Translations under genes and position numbers: made by a program
Shown: one piece after another, positions 58,630 to 64,000 of the stretch
Position numbering within the stretch: position 1 is the first letter of the stretch
Layout of the letters: each line of letters starts with the position of its first letter
The notes under the pieces: model-generated
Told to the model about the DNA's origin: nothing
Databases searched by the model: none
The model's input: only the letters and a program-made list of their open reading frames with translations
Assembly: GCA_036768485.1 (NCBI GenBank)
Contig: JAVLUZ010000154.1
Coordinates: forward strand, 47,601,786-47,665,785
Length of the DNA: 64,000 nucleotides
Origin: Mermis nigrescens
Lineage: Eukaryota > Nematoda > Enoplea > Mermithida > Mermithidae
Reading direction: 5' to 3'

Positions 58630-59556
58630 CTATACAGAACCGGAATCAACGCGAGCGAAAGATTGAGGAAAGGACGGTTTAGGAAAATTGGAACGAGCGC
58701 GTGACGCGTAAGTCGGCTTCTTTTTGACACAATCGGCAGCAAAGTCTATGAAAAGATCCGTTTCGCCCGAGTTTCGTCGGTCGTTCAATTCAGCAAACAG
58801 CTCGCGCTGTCGCTTGCGCTGCATGTACGAAAGGTCTGGTCGAGCGCGCAATTTGGACCGACCATTAGATGGATTTGACGGGCGAATCACTTTGTTAACT
58901 AGTCCGATAAAACGACGTTGAGCACGTGGTGACGTGAGGCAAACCTTCAGGAATTGAGGTTTGCCCTGATGTTTGGGACCATCACGGAAAACTTGCGTAA
59001 TATCAACAGATGACAAGTCTGATTCGTTGCTGAATTCATCAACCAAAGACTTTACAGAGTTCAAATCGTCATCTGAATCGGGTAAACCGAATAATACTGC
59101 ATTTGACTTTTTGGATTCTCGCTCCAAACAGTCCTTGATTAACAAGCCGATGTCGGACGTATGGGATGCATTTGCCTTCAATTCGTAACGTTCTTCCAAT
59201 AAATTTATTCGAGATTCTAATATGGAAAATTTGGCTGGTAAGGAGGCAATATTTTCAAATACAGGTTTGCAACAGCTGCAAACGAATGGGAATGAGAATG
59301 AAGCGTCCACATATTGTTTGCTATTAAAATAAGAGACGAGTGCTGGTGGTAAATTTAAGCATTCGGCATGAGCCCATTTGTGGCAAATATCGCACTGAAT
59401 GGCCGAAATATGACTCTCAGTGACTAATAGCGAACAGATTATGCATGGGTAGGCATCATTTTTAATAGGGGAATTTTGAAGCGTTAGATTTGCTGAATGC
59501 GATGGAGATTTGGATTGACGATCAATGGGCTTCTTTGACTGACTAGGTTTGCCCAT
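58630..59556 (-). CDS. ORF1: PHD-finger nucleic-acid-binding protein of the retrotransposon
   Basis: A 308-residue protein starting with ATG (context CCACCATGGG). A C4HC3 PHD finger spans residues 38-96 (Cys 38, 41, 55, 58, His 63, Cys 66, 93, 96). A short coiled coil follows (ILESRINLLEERY), then an RRM-like domain beginning NAVLFGLPD with the later motif VFRDG, and a basic tail (KLRARPDLSYMQRKR; DCVKKK). Such ORF1 proteins package the element RNA in the RNP (family knowledge). It ends with TAG at 58630. The following codons are in the same frame as ORF2, with no overlap or shift. Confidence 0.88.
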   Translation of the reverse strand: MGKPSQSKKPIDRQSKSPSHSANLTLQNSPIKNDAYPCIICSLLVTESHISAIQCDICHKWAHAECLNLPPALVSYFNSKQYVDASFSFPFVCSCCKPVFENIASLPAKFSILESRINLLEERYELKANASHTSDIGLLIKDCLERESKKSNAVLFGLPDSDDDLNSVKSLVDEFSNESDLSSVDITQVFRDGPKHQGKPQFLKVCLTSPRAQRRFIGLVNKVIRPSNPSNGRSKLRARPDLSYMQRKRQRELFAELNDRRNSGETDLFIDFAADCVKKKPTYASRARSNFPKPSFPQSFARVDSGSV

Positions 59557-59991
59557 GGTGGATGTAATTTACAAATATATATAATATATAATCGCAGCGA
59601 TAGTGACACAAAGTATCGTTTTTGCGCAATCGTATGGCAGTTCTGCCGGAAAGGCGCAAAATCGGTTCGCACCATATTCTTCAAAAACTCCGTGAAAAAC
59701 TTCTAAAAAAAGGAAACTGCCAAAATGGCAGGAAAACTGCCAACCTGGCAACACTGCTGGCCATAAGGTGTGTGATGCCTGCCTACAGTAAGCAGATGTG
59801 TAACAAGAAGATGCAGCATGACAATAACCTGTTTCAGTTAAAATTTTAAGACCGGACAAAAGCGGACAAACTGTTTGAAAACCGGACATCGAGAGGCTAG
59901 ACTTTCGACCGACAAAACCGGGCTAGACTTTCGACCGGACAAAACCGGACCCCAAGCCTATGTCCAATTTCCGGACAAGTTGGCAACCCTG

Positions 59992-60262
59992 GGCCCGGTC
60001 GCTCGACTTCACCTTTATTATAAGGCTAACAATTAAAAATTAATTTTTAATGGTTGGCCGGTGTTGCTCGACTTCACATTAACGCCAACGACCATTAAGA
60101 TTCCTTAACGGAACCATTAACGCTGATGTAAAATCATAACTAATGGTTTCGTTAAGGTGGAAATCGGACTCCACGCGACCATTTAATTAATGGTTGCGTT
60201 AAGGTGACCATTAACGTTAACGTGAACCTTTATTAATGGTCGAGTCGAGCAACCGGGGCCTG
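59992..60262. mobile_element. PIF/Harbinger-like MITE
   Basis: Left end GGCCCGGTCGCTCGACT and right end AGTCGAGCAACCGGGGCC are inverted repeats. The interior is composed of TTAACG/CGTTAA and ACCATTAA/TTAATGGT words in both directions, so the whole element is largely self-complementary. TIR type suggests Harbinger. A 3-bp CTG lies near each side but cannot be confirmed as a TSD. It is inserted at the very tip of the outer hAT-like element. Confidence 0.75.
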
Positions 60263-60399
60263 CTGATCTAATCTAGTTTGTCAAGTCGCTATTTCGCACA
60301 GTAACAAGTGGCTAGCTCATAAACTCATTACAAGAAAGACTTGATGCATTTTATAAAACGCGAAGTAATAGGTATACGTTGCACATGTGTGCATTTCAG

Positions 60400-60494
60400 G
60401 GATGACTGTGTGAAGAAGAAAACAGTGCGAGTCTATGATCCTCGTTCTACTGCCCCAAAACCATCTAATCCCCAATTTCGTGCTCAACATGGTC
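60400..60494 (+). pseudogene. ORF1 C-terminal fragment of the second copy
   Basis: The frame DDCVKKKTVRVYDPR continues to APKPSNPQFRAQHGQRASNI and a TAG at about 60494. It aligns with the C-terminus of ORF1 in the other copy (DCVKKK, then PKPS-FPQ). The PHD and RRM-like domains are missing through 5' truncation. Confidence 0.7.
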
Positions 60495-63337
60495 AACGCG
60501 CGTCTAATATTTAGGTAAACTCGCCCCGTTATTTTGTAAATATCAAATGTTTTGCTATGCAATTCTCGTAGTATTGTTAATAAGTTAGGGAACTTCATTT
60601 TCTTTTAAATACTGCGAAATTCGATATATTATTTTTTGTGAAACCTGGCTAAATGAATCTATTTCCGACAGTCTATTATGTCCGTTAAAAAATTATCTTA
60701 TTCTCCGATCAGATCGTAAGAATAAGCGGGGAGGTGGAGTCTTAATTTTTACTAAACCCTATCTTTATGCTCGATACATTAAAGTTCCTGCTTCTCTGTT
60801 TGTGTCTGATACTTTAGTAGTTGAAATTTTAAAAGGTGGAGATGTTATTAGATGTTTGTTAGTTTATAGACCTCCTCAGTATGATTTTGATACTGCACTT
60901 CGGATATGTAATTTAATTGAATGGGTTACCAATAGTTGTCATCCCGTTATTATATTAGGTGATTTAAATTTGCCTAAAATTGATTGGTTTCATGGTACTT
61001 TTACATTTAATCCATTAAACGAATTATTTTTTGATTATTTATCAGCTAGTGGTCTGCAACACTTAGTTAAAGAAAATACCCACGATAATACTTTGATTGA
61101 TGTAGTATTTGCTGCATATAACGTTTTTAATGTCCAGGTTCTTCCTCCTTTTTCAACAAGCGACCATAATTCCATTTCTTTTGAAATTCTAAATAGGACT
61201 TCTCATGATGGAAATAAACCTTGCTTAAATTTCAATAAAGCGGACTATGACAGTATAGCTACTTTTTTATCCTCTGTTTCTTGGCCTGACATTTTTTCTA
61301 CATGCTCAACAATTAATGACATGTATAATGTTTTTTTAAAGTATATTAAATCCTCTTATTTTTAGGTTTGTTCCTACTTTTAGAACTAAATCAAAATTCA
61401 AATACCCTAAAAGCTTACATAAATTATTCCTTAAAAAACGTTCTCTATGGGATAAGTATAAAAGGTGTAAAACTCCAGAAACTAAAACTAAATATCGAAA
61501 TCATTGTAAAGCTTTACGTAGGACTATTCATAATTATTTCTCTTCTCAAGAAAACGAATTGCTTAAGAATAATAATCCTAAAGCTTTCTATACTTTTGTA
61601 AATAATAGGTTAAAAAGCCGCAGTGAAATTCCTCCCCTAACATTTTCTGATAATAATGTTATAACGGATTCAATACGCAAGGCAAATACGTTTAATGATT
61701 ATTTTGCTTCTGTGTTTTCTAGCGACATTACTAACGCGAATTTTCTTTTTCAGAATCGCTGTGATTTTTCGCTTTCTGACGTCATTTTTAGTGAGAATTG
61801 CGTATTGGAAGCCATTAACCATCTGAATAATTCTACTGCAGTTGGCCCAGATGGAATCTGTAATCTTTTTATTAAAAAATTGTCGTTTCAAATGGTAAAG
61901 CCGTTAGTTTCTATTTTCACTGTATCTTTTCTGTCTGGAAATATTCCCGAGCTTTGGAGCATGGCACATGTTATTCCCATTTTGAAAAAGGGGGACCCAG
62001 CATTAGTTGAAAATTACAGGCCCATCTCTCTTTGTTGTTCTATTGCAAAAATAATGGAGAGAATTATTAATAGTCAATTGTTAAACTTTCTTAAGGTTAA
62101 TAAACTAATATCTCCTTTTCAATTTGGTTTTCAAAAGAATAAATCTTGTGAAACGCAGTTGTTAAAATGTAAGTTTTCATGGATTCAGTCCTTAGCTAAA
62201 AAAGAAACTGTCGATATAATATACTTAGATTTTTCAAAAGCATTTGATAAAGTAAATAGTGAAAAACTTCTCATTAAGTTAAACGGATATGGAATAAAGG
62301 GCAATTTGTTTACATGGTTAAAGGCCTATTTGTTCAATCGTTCTCAGTGTGTTCGCATTAATCAGTCTTTTTCAGGTTACGTGCCTGTTACTAGCGGTGT
62401 CGTCCAAGGAAGTGTCCTTGGACCTACGCTCTTTTCGATTTTTATCAATGACATATGTGATAATATTTATAGCACGGTTTATATGTTTGCTGATGATATC
62501 AAAATTTTCAATATTAGTCGTCGTAACTATAGATTATTACAGTCTGATTTAGATAAGATTTTTGACTGGGCAATTACATGGGATTTACCTATTTCACGAA
62601 CCAAAAGTCAAGTTCTATATTTGGGTAATAATAATCAAAAAGTTATTTATAGACTAAATGGGGAAATTATTTCTAGTGATTTGTTTGTCCGTGATTTAGG
62701 AGTTTTGATTTCCCGAAATTTAAAATTTAAGGAACATTATAATTCTTTGATTAAAAAAGCTTTCTCTAGATGTATTTTAATACGCAAATCATTTTTCTCG
62801 CGTGATAAATGTAACCTTGTTAAAGCTTATAGTTGTTATGTTAGACCTTTATTAGAGTACTGTTGTAGTGTATGGAACCCCTCTTATATTAGTGATATAG
62901 ATCGACTGGAAGCTGTTCAACGTAGATTTACTAAATATATTTTCGGTTATAATAATATTCTTTCTTACGAGGATCGTTTAATACAACTTAAATTGTGCAG
63001 ACTTGAATTAAGACGCTTGCAAATTTGTCTGTGTATGATGTATCAGATTATTTGTCACAAATCATGTTTGGAAGCTGATGATTTTTTTGTATTTAATCAT
63101 AATATTACCCGCAGCATTAATAGATTTAAATTAGTTATACCTGTTGTACATTCTAATTTAGAAAAGTTTGATTTCTTTTACAAATACATCGCAGTTTGGA
63201 ACAATCTACCTGACTTCATTGTTTCTTCCCCTAACCTAAACATATTTAAATCTAGATTAGCAAACTTTGATTTATCTAGATATCTTGTGGGGCGCGTAAA
63301 ACTTGTCATTCCATTGACTCGCATGTCCCGTTACTAA
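60495..63337 (+). pseudogene. ORF2 of the second copy, frameshifted
   Basis: Immediately after the ORF1 TAG the frame continues as VNSPRYFVNIKCF, aligned with DKSPSEFISARCF of the first copy. Frame breaks follow near 60537 and 60600, then an open endonuclease frame (GDLNLPKIDW, TSDHNSI) runs to about 61345, where a T-rich run causes a shift. From there the frame is open to TAA at 63337 and includes NYRPISL, DFSKAFDKV, QGSVLGP and FADD. At least three frame breaks make it inactive. The C-terminal NIFKSRLANFDLSRYLVG shows the end that the first copy has lost by frameshift. Confidence 0.85.
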
Positions 63338-63428
63338 TTCGTAATGTGTATTATGTATTTTGTCATTTTGCATTTTATCAGTTGGTGTATTAGTAATAAA
63401 ATTTCTTTCTTTCTTTTTTCTTTCATTG

Positions 63429-63723
63429 TCATGTTAGTCCGTCTCATATTAGATCGCAGTCTCCGATTTAGAATTTTATGCCGTAATCTAACAATTTTCT
63501 GTCTGCTAGGCCAGCTATACTTTTGTATCGCGTTACAAACTTTAGGCAGAGCAGTTTTCCTGCCTGGTCAGTTACATAGCCTCTTTTCGCGCATGAAGTC
63601 TGAAGTCATTCGAGAAAAGTACTGTAAAATCCGATTTTTTCATCACTTCAAAGAGTATATAACGACTTTTTTACTCAGTTTGGGTCGTCCAGTCTTGAGT
63701 AAATCGGGTTTTACAATTTCTCC
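63429..63723. other. No gene recognised
   Basis: Sequence after the retrotransposon tail. GTAAAATCCGATTT near 63623 and AAATCGGGTTTTAC near 63703 form an imperfect inverted repeat. The long plus frame 63344-63769 has hydrophobic runs but no convincing gene features. Confidence 0.35.
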
Positions 63724-63963
63724 GTGCTTGACGAGTTCGCGACGGGGAAAAGTGCAAAAACGGAAATGATGAGTAAAATCCTGAAACGGAAACAGTTGTA
63801 CAAGCAAAGCATCTTCTCCAAGTGGATGGTTTCAGGCAGAAACGGATCTGCGATGGGGGTGGAAGGCCGCCCCCTTATTAGCGTACCAAGCGCAGATTTG
63901 GCGAGGGTAGGGGCGGCTGCTCCTGTCGTCAAAAAATATTTGGACGCAATGTGTATTTTTTGA
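63724..63963 (+). CDS. Coding-like ORF at the window edge, unknown
   Basis: The plus frame encodes LDEFATGKSAKTEMMSKILK, then KRKQLYKQSIFSKWM, then a Gly/Ala/Pro-rich part ending at a TGA at 63961-63963. It is markedly GC- and CpG-richer than its surroundings, like the exon at 13595. A possible splice acceptor (GACGAG) lies near 63734. The start is not an ATG, so this would be an internal or terminal exon. No domain recognised. Confidence 0.35.
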   Translation: MLDEFATGKSAKTEMMSKILKRKQLYKQSIFSKWMVSGRNGSAMGVEGRPLISVPSADLARVGAAAPVVKKYLDAMCIF

Positions 63964-64000
63964 CGAATTTAGTAATTTTCATAACGATTTTTGACATTTT

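Larger units (their letters stand above)
55711..59590 (-). mobile_element. CR1/L2-like non-LTR retrotransposon, nearly complete
   Basis: Minus-strand element: a short 5' leader, ORF1 (59556-58630), ORF2 (58629 to about 55841) and a 3' UTR that contains AATAAATTATT and ends in a short TTCA repeat (TTTCATTCATTCATG) near 55711. There are no LTRs. The PHD-finger ORF1 and the reverse transcriptase type fit the CR1/L2 group of the Jockey superfamily (family knowledge; the clade is not resolved). The 5' boundary is uncertain. A single-base loss near the ORF2 end is the only clear inactivating change besides the TAG between the ORFs. Confidence 0.85.
53278..59756. mobile_element. Nested hAT-like element (inner), AAACTGCC words
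   Basis: Starts CAGTGTTGCTAG and ends CCTGGCAACACTG. Flanks CTGGCCAG (53270-53277) and CTGGCCAT (59757-59764) match at 7 of 8. Near the ends are AAAAACTGC words at the left (53310-53345) and AAACTGCCAAAATGGCAGG at the right (59715-59745). Most of its length is a later retrotransposon insertion and tandem repeats. Confidence 0.8.
51340..60265. mobile_element. Large nested hAT-like element (outer)
   Basis: The left end CAGTGTTGCCAA lies at 51340. The right end ...TTGGCAACCCTG (59991) is separated from its flank by a 60-kb-region MITE. The 8-mer ATCTAATC is present at 51332-51339 and again at 60266-60273, a perfect TSD spanning the whole block. Both ends carry ACCGGACAAAACCGG words (51400-51475, 59850-59975). 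No transposase relic is recognised. Inside are another hAT-like element (53278-59756) and a retrotransposon. Confidence 0.75.
60400..63428 (+). mobile_element. CR1/L2-like non-LTR retrotransposon, 5'-truncated second copy
   Basis: Plus-strand relative of the element at 55711-59590. It begins inside ORF1 (DDCVKKK at about 60400), includes the ORF1 stop and ORF2, and ends after an AATAAAATTTCTTTCTTTC tail near 63428. Protein identity to the first copy is only moderate by eye, so the two copies represent related subfamilies and not a recent duplication. Confidence 0.85.

Overview
The window is eukaryotic, very probably arthropod (insect-like), nuclear DNA. It is AT-rich with large intron-like stretches, candidate exons bounded by GT/AG splice sites, and no operons or ribosome binding sites. 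It is packed with transposable elements. The species cannot be read from the sequence. No complete host gene is present. There is one 17-base run of Ns (25292-25308).

Transposon layer. Most of the window consists of DNA-transposon relics with the signatures of the hAT superfamily: ends of the CAGTG, CAGGG, TAGTG or TAGAG type and 8-bp target-site duplications (TSDs), about 25 of which can be read by eye. They fall into several families: a ~260-bp MITE ending CACACATGGGCG...CTGCCCACCTATG with at least 11 supported copies; a ~440-bp MITE built on TTTGTACA; elements with GC-rich ends (5672-6546, 22388-24578, 31287-32664, 44140-46340); a GGGTTTTTT element (27068-27761); and short CAGGCACGTAGC elements. 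Two GC-rich elements still carry the decayed C-terminus of a hAT transposase. At the right end of the window elements are nested: an outer hAT-like element (51340-60265), an inner one (53278-59756), and a CR1/L2-like non-LTR retrotransposon inside it (55711-59590). A second copy of that retrotransposon, 5'-truncated, lies at 60400-63428 on the opposite strand.

Retrotransposon. ORF1 (PHD finger, coiled coil, RRM-like) and ORF2 (endonuclease plus reverse transcriptase) lie in the same frame and are separated by a single TAG. The same arrangement survives in the diverged second copy.

Host-like coding pieces. On the minus strand, three C2H2 zinc-finger exons (41046-40911, 40281-40136, 39037-38890) look like parts of one transcription-factor gene, possibly joined to an upstream exon at 48858-48629. 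A probable first coding exon lies at 26178-25910 (minus). On the plus strand there is a Gln-rich exon at 13595-13937 with a possible 3' exon at 14405-14522, and an exon-like ORF at the right edge (63724-63963). Several other fragments are broken. Two of the zinc-finger exons have a MITE inserted only about 30 nt upstream of their splice acceptors.

Other structure. There is an inverted pair of ~527-bp TIR elements carrying a tRNA-like segment (16688-17838), a foldback-like array of ~60-bp palindromes (50314-50811), long (TA)n tracts, several near-perfect hairpins, and a recurrent short hairpin word, GGCGCGAAGCGCC, found in many otherwise unrelated places.
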